Below, in pieces: positions 54,430 through 64,000 of a DNA stretch of 64,000 nt. Source of the stretch: Torymus aiolomorphi (taxonomy: Eukaryota > Arthropoda > Insecta > Hymenoptera > Torymidae); assembly GCA_036365515.1 (NCBI GenBank), contig CM070877.1, positions 71,732,022 through 71,796,021 on the forward strand, read 5' to 3'. The stretch's first letter is position 1; each line of letters opens with the position of its first letter. A model generated the notes under the pieces. The model searched no databases, was not told where the DNA came from, and saw only the letters and a list, made by a program, of their open reading frames with translations. The position numbers were made by a program, and so were the translations under genes.

Positions 54430-57400
54430 AAAAAACTTTTTCAAAAGTTTAAACTAAGGCAATTATTAAGTAGTCTCCCTCCCTCTCTTTCTCTCGCCCT
54501 CTCTCCCTCCCTCTCTTCTCCCTCTCTCGCATACTCCCTCCCTCTCCCCTCCCTACCCACTCTGTCTTTCTCCCTCCCCCTCTCTCTCTATCGCCCCTCT
54601 CTTTCAACATTCGTCAAACACGTTTTTTAAAAACTAATTTTTTAAGTACGTTCTAACAACACAATTTTTCCAATCCTTTTATTTCTTCTAATCTCATCTA
54701 TTCAATAAGCACTCTCTACAAATGGTAATAATTTTTTTCATGACTGTACAACTAAATATAAAACTTTCTACGAAAGTATAAAATAAGGCAAGTATAGACA
54801 TTTTTTCTTTATAATCTACTCTCCCTCTCTCTCTTCCCCCGCCCTTTCTCGCCCTCCATCACCCCCTCTCTCACTCTCTCTCTCTCTCTCTATCTCTCTC
54901 TGTCTCTCTTCGTCTCTCCCTTTCTCTCAATATCCGTCAAACTCTGTACCAAAAACTTTAATGAGAGCTTAAATAATTTTTTAATACAATCAACACGTTT
55001 AAAATAAAAAAAAAATAATTTTTCTGCATAATCTGTACAATAATAAAATTTGTGATTTTTTAAAAGAAATCAAATAAATACCAGTGAAAAGTCTTTTACT
55101 TCCTTGAGTTATTGTATGCTGAAAAATTATATGTAAATAAGTACATTCAAATTGTTCACTGCAAATCAAACAAACGAAAGTTGTGAAATCAATTACCGAT
55201 AGTCAAGTAATGCAAACAACTCTTCGAAACAACTCTATGACTGTTTTCAGAAATGTATTCAAATTTGTTCATTCTTCCATACAAATTAAATACAAGAAAG
55301 TACTGAAATCAATTTATTGTAGTCAAGTACCCATAAGTTAACTTCAGTGACGTAATAGAACTTTAAGTACCTTGCGTGTAAAGTTACATTATACACCTAC
55401 GTTGTAACTTAAAAAATATTACACTAGTTAACGCCCAAGAGGCATAATAGCTTCTGTACTCCTACAAAACTTTATAGAGCCTTCGCACTTTACGCCCGTG
55501 TGGGCGAAAATTATTTTAATTATATAACTATTATGCCTTATTTTTATTTCTAAAATTCATGAGAATTTTTTCAGAAATTTACAAGTCATAGCCTATATGA
55601 AAAAAAAATACATGGTTACCAACACATCCCCATTTTCAATTATTATTTTTCCATTTTCAAATTCCTATAATATTACCCATCTTGGGAGAACAATAGAAGT
55701 CTATAGAGCTGCTCTAGCAGGGGTGGTCCTCAATCTCCCATACATACTTGGCGGGCCCGACGGTTTGCAGTTTTCCGGTGGACTTTGTAAATGTAGAATA
55801 CTAAATTTTTGCATAAATTCATTAACAATGTTTATACCTGTAAGTCCTCTATAAATAATTACATTGGCTATAATTTTTAATTGGGACCGTTTAAACATAA
55901 TATCCCTACATATGCTGAATTTCATGATTTACTTTCATTACCCAAAATATTTTTCCTTGTGTCCGTCTTTTTTAAGCGAGAATGAGATACAAAATGCATA
56001 TAAATTTATAGTCTACTCAAAAGTCCTTTAGATTTTACTAACCATTTTAAAAGCCACCTATTTTTTATCCTTTTCCCGCGTGTAAATATTGTATGAGATC
56101 TCATATGAGAATTTCAGACATCAGATCTCATATGAGAAATCACATATGTGATGTCATCTGCAATTTTATATATTATGAGATCTCATATGAGGTCTGATGT
56201 CCGATATTCTCATATGAGATCTGATGTTCGATATTATCATATGAGATCTGATGTCCGATATTCTCAAATGAGATCTGATGTCAGATATTCTCATATGAGA
56301 TCTCATATGATAATTTCATGCGGGTTTGCACTTTCTATTTAAAAACAAAGTAATAGATTCAATACGGATCAGTGTTTAATATGTAGAAGCAACCCATTTA
56401 TACATTTGATCTGATCTTTGAACATATGAATATTTATATGAAAATGACCATGCTACACCTTAAACTGCAAACCGTCGGGCCCGCCAAGTATGTATGGGAG
56501 ATTGGAGGACCACCCCTGCTAGAGCAGCTCTATAGACTTCTATTGTTCTCCCAAGATGCGTAATATTATAGGAATTTCAAAATTGAAAAATAATAATGAA
56601 AAATGGGGATGTGTTGGTAACCATGTACTTTATTTTCATATAGGCTATGACTTGTAAATTTCTGAAAAAATTCTCATGAATTTTAGAAATAAAAATAAGG
56701 CATAATAGTTATATAATTAAAATAATTTTCGCCCACACGGGCGTAAAGTGCGAAGGCTCTATAAAGTTTTGTAGGAGTACAGAAGCTATTATGCCTCTTG
56801 GGCGTTAACTACTGTAATATTTTTTAAGTTACAATGTAGGTGTATAATGTAACTTTACACGCAAGGTACTTAAAGTTCTATTACGTCACTGAAGTTAACT
56901 TATGGGTACTTGACTACAATAAATTGATTTCAGTACTTTCTTGTATTTAATTTGTATGGAAGAATGAACAAATTTGAATACATTTCTGAAAACAGTCATA
57001 GAGTTGTTTCGAAGAGTTGTTTGCATTACTTGACTATCGGTAATTGATTTCACAACTTTCGTTTGTTTGATTTGCAGTGAACAATTTGAATGTACTTATT
57101 TACATATAATTTTTCAGCATACAATAACTCAAGGAAGTAAAAGACTTTTCACTGGTATTTATTTGATTTCTTTTAAAAAATCACAAATTTTATTATTGTA
57201 CAGATTATGCAGAAAAATTATTTTTTTTTTATTTTAAACGTGTTGATTGTATTAAAAAATTATTTAAGCTCTCATTAAAGTTTTTGGTACAGAGTTTGAC
57301 GGATATTGAGAGAAAGGGAGAGACGAAGAGAGACAGAGAGAGATAGAGAGAGAGAGAGAGTGAGAGAGGGGGTGATGGAGGGCGAGAAAGGGCGGGGGAA

Positions 57401-57810
57401 GAGAGAGAGGGAGAGTAGATTATAAAGAAAAAATGTCTATACTTGCCTTATTTTATACTTTCGTAGAAAGTTTTATATTTAGTTGTACAGTCATGAAAAA
57501 AATTATTACCATTTGTAGAGAGTGCTTATTGAATAGATGAGATTAGAAGAAATAAAAGGATTGGAAAAATTGTGTTGTTAGAACGTACTTAAAAAATTAG
57601 TTTTTTAAAAAACGTGTTTGACGAATGTTGAAAGAGAGGGGACGATAGAGAGAGAGAGGGGGAGGGAGAAAGACAGAGTGGGTAGGGAGGGGGAGAGGGA
57701 GGGAGTATGCGAGAGAGGGAGAAGAGAGGGAGGGAGAGAGGGCGAGAGAAAGAGAGGGAGGGAGACTACTTAATAATTGCCTTAGTTTAAACTTTTGAAA
57801 AAGTTTTTTA
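54430..57810. repeat. Giant palindrome: arms of about 1.34 kb, 0.69-kb spacer
   Basis: The left arm (about 54430-55771) and right arm (56466-57810) are near-identical inverted copies. The inner junction is GACGGTTTGCAG / CTGCAAACCGTC; the outer parts are the TC-rich / GA-rich tracts. Differences are few (for example CCCCTC versus CCCCTCC runs and AT indels). The arms include GTAACTTAAAAAATATT and TTCGCACTTTACGCCCGTG blocks. No open frame runs through the arms. The spacer contains the 27-bp repeat. Confidence 0.9.
56095..56315. repeat. 27-bp tandem repeat of palindromic ATGAGATCTCAT/TCTGATGTCCGATAT
   Basis: TCTGATGT recurs at about 56193, 56220, 56247 and 56274 (27-bp steps). Both sides hold the palindrome ATATGAGATCTCATAT and a CATATG/AGATCT mix. 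It lies in the spacer of the large palindrome. Confidence 0.85.
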
Positions 57811-58240
57811 TATTATACATTTATTTTCGAGAACTATCATTTTAATATTTTTATATAATGTAGTAAATTAAAATATCAAAACGTATTAATAGTGCCATCT
57901 TTAGCCCCTTCTTTTATCTCTTTTTAATCTCAATTTTTTTTAAACTTGGTGGTCTGTCAAAGCTTTTGTTAAAATAGGTACGTAATATACTATTTTGCAA
58001 GAAACTGGTATAAGACGCATCGGTTCAAAGTATTATTGCAATTCTTTAGCATTCCTTTTTATGAAAAATGTATTTTCAGAATTTCAATTTTTAATTAGGA
58101 AACGATGAATTAGTTTGAGGAAGCTAAGTGCCAAAGAATTGGCAGCAGTTTTTTTTTGCGAAATAACCTATGAAAATGTCAATCATGCATATAAGTGAAA
58201 TTCGAAGTGCAAAAAGATATTCCATAAAGAATTAAAAATG
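57811..58240. other. AT-rich non-coding stretch
   Basis: About 58090-58155 matches, inverted, 32316-32360 (CTGCCAATTCTTTGGCA, TTGAGGAAGCTAAG). Otherwise nothing seen. Confidence 0.4.
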
Positions 58241-58254
58241 ATAAATAATAATAA

Positions 58255-58675
58255 TAAGGTTACTAGAGAGCGAAATACATCTAGTCCACGCGCTGTACAG
58301 CGCGCCGCATACCCCGCACGAAGGAGACGCTGCGTCTGCTCTTTCGTGTTCTGTTTCTCTAAGAAAAACATTCGAGCAAATTTTGCAAAAAATCCTTTCC
58401 GACGTAAAAAATGCTCAGCTTTCGATCTAGATGATAAAAAAAAATATTAAAAATATACTTTCCGAGATATAGTATGTTTTATACTTTTTGAGGGTGAAAA
58501 TGGAAAATTTCGGAAAAACCACTTACACCATTGGAAAGCTGAGGAAAAAATACGTCGGAAACGCTTATCACATAATTTTTTGAAATTCATATTGATATCG
58601 TAAACACGACTTGAAAATAGCATGATTTGACGCTCGCGCGCCGCGCTGGGAGAGTTGAGGCGAAACGCCTCTTAT
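58255..58675. repeat. Dispersed repeat, right member of an inverted pair
   Basis: Reverse complement of 47648-48065, ending GAGGCGAAACGCCTC. The two copies bracket about 10.2 kb that includes the satellite and the giant palindrome. Confidence 0.85.
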
Positions 58676-58736
58676 ATAATTTTGAACAAAAAAAACTTAT
58701 CTGACAGCTTTCATTCAATAACGTTTTAATGGAATA

Positions 58737-59170
58737 CATTAACCTTTCATCTGTGGACAACATCTCAGACTCATCAAACAATTTAGGTATTTATATAAAA
58801 AAGAACCTTTTATACCACTCTAACCTCAAAATCACAACTTTGATATGATTTTTCGGCGCTCGTGGTATAAAATACCGTTCGAAACTAGTGCGTAAGTCGA
58901 TTATTTAGGTGGTGTGACTTTTTCGCACTCGTTTCGCTCGTGCAAAAAGTCACACCAGCTAAATAATCGACTTCCCCACCCGTGTCGAAATGTACTATTA
59001 AAAAATCTTCTAGTAAAAAAACATACACCATATGCAATCTACCTACGTACATTATTATGTTATAGTGTTGCTATTATGGTCAGCTGTTAGGTAAATAGTT
59101 ATAGATGGGTTTCGTTTTTATAGCTTAAGCTACTTCTACAATGGTTGAAATATTGTTCAAGGATAATAGA
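58737..59170. repeat. Left long TIR of the pogo-like element
   Basis: ATACATTAACCTTTCATCTG at 58737 onward, through GCAATCTACCTACGTACATT and AGCTTAAGCTACTTCTACAA to about 59170, is inverted at 63763-64000. It contains a nested hairpin at 58894-58973. Confidence 0.85.
58894..58973. mobile_element. 80-bp foldback inserted in the left TIR
   Basis: AAGTCGATTATTTAGGTGG and its inverted copy surround TGTGACTTTTTCGCAC / GTGCAAAAAGTCACA. It is missing from the corresponding part of the right TIR, so it is an insertion. Confidence 0.75.
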
Positions 59171-59715
59171 AAAATACGAGTTTTAATTATGTTTTCATAC
59201 CGCTGTTTTCAATAAATTACAAGTTTTGGTAACATATTTCATTTATTCTAATTTCTATAAAAAAATTTCCAATAGTAAAAGTGTGTTAATACAGAGCATG
59301 TACTTTATAAATATAATCCTTGGAAAATTCTTTGAATAATTTTTGATTGGATTTTTTTAGTCAGTCATAATATTTTTTTTAATAATGATAAAAAGTTTAA
59401 TAATTTTTTAATAGAAAATAACTTATAGACAAGAAAATAAACATGTGAATGAAATTGTTAAATATTAATTTTTCAAATTGATGCATCTATATTTTTATTA
59501 CTTTTGTTTATTAAACTAATAAGTTATTTTCGATTTTTAATTTAAATTTATGAAATATAATGTGACATATAAATAAATTATGTAGGAAAGAAAACTATTT
59601 TATTTAAACTAGATTTGTGTTATTATAATATTATTTACAAATTTTTATACATTTTTACTTTTAATCGCAATAATCACAATTTATTCCTAAATATTTGCAT
59701 ATTTCCACATTTAAA

Positions 59716-61140
59716 TTAACGACTGTATTGAGAACAATCTTTTGGGTGGTAGTTATCATAAAAACAATTAAAAGATAAATATTGTCTGCACCATGAACAT
59801 CTTATAAAGCAAATTTTTTGGCAATCGTTTAGTTCACATTTCTTTTTCAAGTATTCAGGAGCAAAACAAACTTGATTAACATTAAAGAAAACTTTCCTTC
59901 TTGATATCAATTTAGAAGCATACCAAGCGTACTCCAACATTTCTTGAAAGATTGGGGCTGATAATTGGTTATGAACTAAACTATGAATTTTGACAGTATC
60001 AGCTCTTGTATTGATTTGTCGATCTTCTAAAAGTACAGTTGTACAATTTTGAATTTTTTTTAATAACATTTTTAACCTGCCTGAAGAAATACACATCGCA
60101 AGGTTGAGCATAAGGAGTACAGCCAGCTGGAATAATTTTAATCTCGTAATTGAAGCCAAATTCACCTAATTTTTCTGAAAGCGGTTTATTACTTTGGCCA
60201 CCCCAACTATCCACAATAAGGAGAAAATCTTCTTGTACATAAGGCTTCAGAATAGAGTCCAAGTAAACTTTCACTATTTCTGATGTAAGCTTGCCTGACT
60301 TCGAGCAAGTTACGTACACATTCCCAAATACATTTACCATCTTGTCAACATCCTTTTGTACCACTGTTCCAAATAATCCTTTAGGTTTTTGTAAGCAAAT
60401 GAATACCTTGGGCAAAAGTTTCCCAGAAGCAGTTATTGAATACTGTACAGTATAACTATGTGTAACCTTATTTAAATCCCCAATAAAAACATCTATAAGT
60501 TTTGAACCTTTGGTACTTAATGTTCTTTGTACGTTCATTCGATACTCATTCCACTTTGATCCGTGTTTATAACAAAATCTAAATTATACTTTGGTATAAG
60601 TGAGGCGCATTCAGTTTGAAAATCATTTGCTGTTTGGAGCAGGTTATTTTATTTTGTTTTGCAGATTTACTTTCTTTTGGCTTTATATATCTTGTTACTT
60701 TCCTCATTGAAATTCGATACTTATTTTTAAAATTAATAAACCATGATCTTGAAGCATTAAATTGGAAATTTTCTGAGAGAAATTGAAGAGCTGCTTGCAT
60801 TGCCCATACTTGCAAGTCTCTTGTGAAAACAGGTTTTCCACTTTGACGGCTTTCCTTAAATCTCTCATAGGTCCATGTATTGATAAAATTATATTTGTCA
60901 TATACGGTTCCACCATTCTCTATGTGTTTCTTCGAACGAGTCAAATCATCTAATCTAGTTAGCCTTTGACCTCCATTTTTTTGTATTGTTGATAATTTCC
61001 AATTAGGATGCTCTCGATGTAAATTACATACTTTTATTTTATAATCAAGTGGAATGTGGTTTATCGCTTGCTGTGGTGACAGTTCATATGAACTTGGAGT
61101 AGATTGATCCTCTGAACTGGCATTGGTAATATTACTACCT
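59716..61140 (-). pseudogene. pogo-like transposase, main exon (frameshifted)
   Basis: The order on the minus strand is a CENP-B-type helix-turn-helix region (about 60944-60640, with W-F-I-N-F-K-N-K-Y and I-S-M-R-K), then N-T-D-Q-S-G (first Asp, near 60570), L-I-V-D-S-W-G-G (second Asp) and T-P-Y-A-Q-P-C-D-V (third Asp), as in DDE_1 transposases. The tail has C-S-W-C and H-P-K-D-C. Frames change near 60600, 60550 and at the T8 run near 60055. An AG acceptor at about 61141 joins it to the upstream exon. It would bind the TIRs and cut at TA; it cannot do so as read. Confidence 0.75.
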
Positions 61141-61513
61141 AAAAATAATGTAAAAGAAATTCTTAAAATTGATTATTTAAATTAAAATGAAAATAAAAAA
61201 TTGTATTTATTTATAAACTTTTATTAAAACTTATAGTAATCTTTCAGAAAAAATTATGAAATTTTAGAATTAATTAAGAGTCTAAATATCTAGTGCTTAA
61301 AAAATAATAAACATGACCAAATATAAAAGAATTAATGAAAATAACAAATATATAAGGATATTTCTATTCATGTTTTCTGATACATAGATAACTAAATAAA
61401 TAATATTATACAAGACCTGCACAAATGCAACATTATTTGCCTTGGTAGTATTTACATATGTAAGTTTGTAAATTTTCAAAGTGTATAATATTCTTAGATT
61501 TTATTTAATCTTA

Positions 61514-61832
61514 CTTCCAGTTAACTGTTCACTTTCTTGAACATCCATTGTAAGAGCTAGTTCATCGGCATCAAGGCTTTCAATGTTCTCTTCAATGTTT
61601 TCTTCATTTCTTCTTCAATAAAACATATTTCTTTTGACATTTTAATAATAGACTTTGCCAAATAATTTCCAAAAGTCAGAGTTTCTCCTGTAGAATATTT
61701 TTCACTGAGCAGTTCATTTATAAAATTAAGACGTTTCAATAATTCTACACAGTTGAATATACTATCTGTTAATAATTGTTTTTGAGTTTGTGATAGCAAA
61801 TCACAATTATCACCTGGTTCATCCATAATCAA
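61514..61832 (-). pseudogene. pogo-like element, 5' exon
   Basis: An ATG-started acidic frame (61832) of helical character with M-D-E-P-G-D at its start. It hits a stop at 61557 in the ATG frame, but another frame is open and acidic to a GTAAG donor at about 61513. The intron to 61141 is about 370 bp. A one-base shift within a Lys/Glu-rich run explains the stop. The domain is not recognised. Confidence 0.5.
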
Positions 61833-61979
61833 TTGATAATTTTTAAAACTTGAATTTCACTATATTTATATTTCACCAAATCTAATGTATAGTACAGAAT
61901 ATACGAACAAGATTCTCTGTTTTACCTCCGTTTTATCCCTAATCTATGGTACTCCGGGACACATGGCCAATATGAGAAC

Positions 61980-63467
61980 CAGGGTTGGTTTCACCAAAAC
62001 TCTACGCTCATAGTTTCTCACTGAAGGATGGGTGGCGCCGCACGACGGCTTAAGGGGGTTCATCCAACCAGGAACGTATCAAGAATCAATGTCACCCCGC
62101 ACCGTGCGCACAGGCTTGCTCGCATGGGGCCCCCACTCTTGTAGTCAGAGCGCGTGTTTATACGGGACTGACACATACACATAGCTTCGTGCCGTCTGTG
62201 AGCGTGCACACAGAGCGGCGCTCGTCTGTGTGTTCCCCCACCGCTCCAGCGTCGTCTGCACGCGTGGCCGTACACCTAAAGTTCCATACTTTCAACTACA
62301 ATATCTTAAAAACGGTGAAGCTAGGATCTCTGAACTTGTAATATGATATTCTAATTATTGATCTTAATAACATATTAGTTTTTCAGACAAACGCTAAATG
62401 TATCTTTGAAGTTATAGACTGAATCGATCTTTCGCGCGTGTGCGTCCCATAAGACGCCATGTTAAAATGCTCAAATTTGACAATTAATATCTCGATAACG
62501 GTGAAGCTAGGCTCTTTTTTGTGAGGATATCATATAGATAATGATGTCAGGTACATGTGAAAAAAGTTTCAAAGACTTCTTAAATAAACTGAAAATTGGA
62601 TGAACCCCCTTAATCAGGAAATTGACGTTCGAAGTCTTTCAGCTTTTTTTAGAATCGCGATTGCGACAATTAATTCAGATATTTAAGATTTACAAATTTC
62701 AATGATTGTATAGGAGATATACATATATTCTTATTAGATATATATTATTAGATATACATGTGTTATTGTTTTTATTATGAAATTAATAATTTTTTTCTAA
62801 TTTTCAATTATAACGTCGGAAACTAAAGCGAGAATAGTAAGTTGAGCCTGAACGGACATAGAGCAAAGTTAAGTAGACGAAAACTCCTATTCGTAATAAC
62901 CTGTACTTAAGCACGGTAAACGCTTTACTACAAGCCAGTTAATGCATTAAGAATTCATGGAATTGCACCAATTTCGAACCCCCAGGGAACTAATGTTGAA
63001 TTTGTTAACACAGCCTCAAAATGTTGAAAATGCTGATGATATTCCTGTTATATAAATCAAAAATATTATTGTTACGAAAAACTAGCATTTTTAATACTTG
63101 ATTTTTTTACACTCTCAAAAGTTTTATCCCTATTTTACACGAAAATTGTGTAAGATATGAATTTCCCTATTTTAAACAGTCATTCGTGTATAAATAATTG
63201 TGTAAAATCGAAACTATAAGCCCATGAATTCATGCATATTTTACACAAAATTGGTAACAGTGTATAATGGAAAATCAGAAAAAAATGATTATTTTAACAA
63301 TAAAAAATATGTAGGCATCCTCTTGTTCTATTTATCTCGTATACAATCATTGAAATACGTAAATCTGATTGAATTCGTGCTTCAATTTCCTCATCAAGCC
63401 GTCGTACGGCGCCACCAGTCCTTCAGTCACGAACTATGAGCGTAGAGTTTTAGTGAAACCAACCCTG
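61980..63467. mobile_element. hAT-like non-autonomous element with 8-bp TSD
   Basis: The ends CAGGGTTGGTTTCAC (61980) and its reverse complement (to 63467) start TIRs of about 75 bp that include CTCTACGCTCATAGTT. ATGAGAAC flanks both sides exactly (61972-61979 and 63468-63475). An 8-bp duplication and CAGGG ends fit the hAT superfamily. There is no transposase inside. Length is 1488 bp, of which 556 bp plus one TTAA is a later insertion. Confidence 0.9.
62050..62613. mobile_element. TTAA-flanked MITE (piggyBac-like ends)
   Basis: TTAA at 62050-62053 and 62610-62613 flank a 556-bp sequence with TIR GGGGGTTCATCCAA / TTGGATGAACCCCC. The TTAA target duplication suggests mobilisation by a piggyBac-type transposase. 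Its left third is GC-rich. It sits inside the hAT-like element, so it is the younger insertion. Confidence 0.85.
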
Positions 63468-63475
63468 ATGAGAAC

Positions 63476-63762
63476 GGTTCTAAAGAACTTACAGCTATTG
63501 TAGAAATACATCTTTTCAAGGCTTGTCTCCTATTGGATAGTCTTTGCACTTGTATCTGTTTCTTTTCCCTGTAACGGGCCGAGCGTGTCAATCTTCTGCT
63601 ATGCGTCACGAGTATTCTAGAGCAGAGAGGTCGTAAAAAGATTCTTTCTACGGAGCATACAAAGCCCAGAACCTATATAGCTCAAGGATTACAAAAAAGC
63701 CCAGTGCCAGAAGAATAAAGCCCGAAGCCCAGTGTGGCAGTATGCAGACAATTTCTCATCTT
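63476..63762. other. Pogo-element interior upstream of the hAT insertion, with AAAGCCCAG repeats
   Basis: About 63658-63720 has four AAAGCCCAG/GAAGCCCAG-like motifs. There is no reading frame of note. Confidence 0.5.
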
Positions 63763-64000
63763 TGAACAATATTTCAACCATTGTAGAAGTAGCTTAAGCT
63801 ATAAAAATTAAACCCATCTATAACTATTTACCTAACAGCTGACCATAATAGCAACACTATAACATAATAATGTATGTAGGTAGATTGCATATGGTGTATG
63901 TTTTTTTACTACAAGATTTTTTAAAAGGTTCTTTTTTATACAAATACGTACATTGTTTGATGAGTCTGAGATGTTATCCACAGATGAAAGGTTAATGTAT
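63763..64000. repeat. Right long TIR of the pogo-like element (cut by window)
   Basis: Reverse complement of 58737-59170 without the nested hairpin. The terminus lies beyond 64000. Confidence 0.85.

Larger units (their letters stand above)
58737..64000 (-). mobile_element. pogo/Tigger-like DNA transposon, extends past window
   Basis: Long inverted repeats (58737-59170 and 63763-64000, running off the window) enclose a minus-strand transposase gene (59716-61832). The interior has been enlarged by a hAT-like insertion (61980-63467), itself containing a TTAA-flanked MITE. The transposase is frameshifted several times. Confidence 0.75.

Noticed and set aside
56148..56342. 64-codon frame with nine-residue repeats
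   Set aside because: Translation of the 27-bp palindromic tandem repeat; no other support.
40389..57810. The giant palindrome arms as the Polinton terminal repeats
   Set aside because: Both arms lie on the same side of the capsid genes, about 9-12 kb away, so they cannot bound the module as assembled.

Overview
The window is low-GC eukaryotic DNA, almost certainly from an insect. The evidence is the TATA plus TCAGT core promoters, intron-bearing remnants of conserved animal genes (GATAD1, ANAPC7, ZFYVE26), and BEL/Pao, rosa-type mariner, pogo, hAT, MULE-like and Polinton-like elements. A hymenopteran is plausible but I cannot prove it. No intact ordinary host gene, tRNA or rRNA is visible; nearly everything is mobile DNA, its wreckage, or satellite.

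Layout. 1-6139: a BEL/Pao LTR retrotransposon on the minus strand (left end outside the window) with one complete LTR, PBS, gag and pol, broken by three in-frame stops and one frameshift, and carrying an extreme excess of the pentamer TGAGT on one strand. 6140-8143: small foldback elements. 8209-18554: two MULE-like transposons of one broad family, tail to tail, each with a USP-like cysteine peptidase region; the left one is split by an inverted pair of another DDE-type transposase gene (9613-13330), of which the right copy is open for 508 codons. 19422-20611: two foldback elements. 20701-23610: decayed, same-strand, intron-containing fragments of GATAD1, ANAPC7 and ZFYVE26. 23791-27900: MITEs, small hairpin arrays and microsatellites. 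27905-30891: a rosa-like DD41D mariner with an intact transposase and very long TIRs. 30904-31812: a palindromic fragment of another transposase. 33180-39990: dispersed repeats and satellites, including a 122-bp array full of AAGATGGCGGA motifs.

40389-45135 is the most notable block: a compact, intact virion-morphogenesis module of Polinton/Maverick (adintovirus-like) type. It has a packaging ATPase on the minus strand, diverging from a PLA2-protease fusion, a penton-like minor capsid protein, a double-jelly-roll major capsid protein and an RNase H/exonuclease-like protein on the plus strand, each with a recognisable TATA-to-TCAGT promoter. No protein-primed DNA polymerase or integrase is present in the window, so the capsid set looks uncoupled from its replication genes.

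45150-58680: polypyrimidine-rich complex repeats, another decayed DDE transposase (48114-49982), a 90-bp satellite whose minus strand stays open as 30-residue repeats, and a near-perfect palindrome with arms of about 1.34 kb. 58737-64000: a pogo/Tigger-like element with long TIRs, into which a hAT-like element (perfect 8-bp TSD) inserted, itself split by a TTAA-flanked MITE. Many open frames here break at homopolymers, so sequence error is an alternative to decay for some of them.
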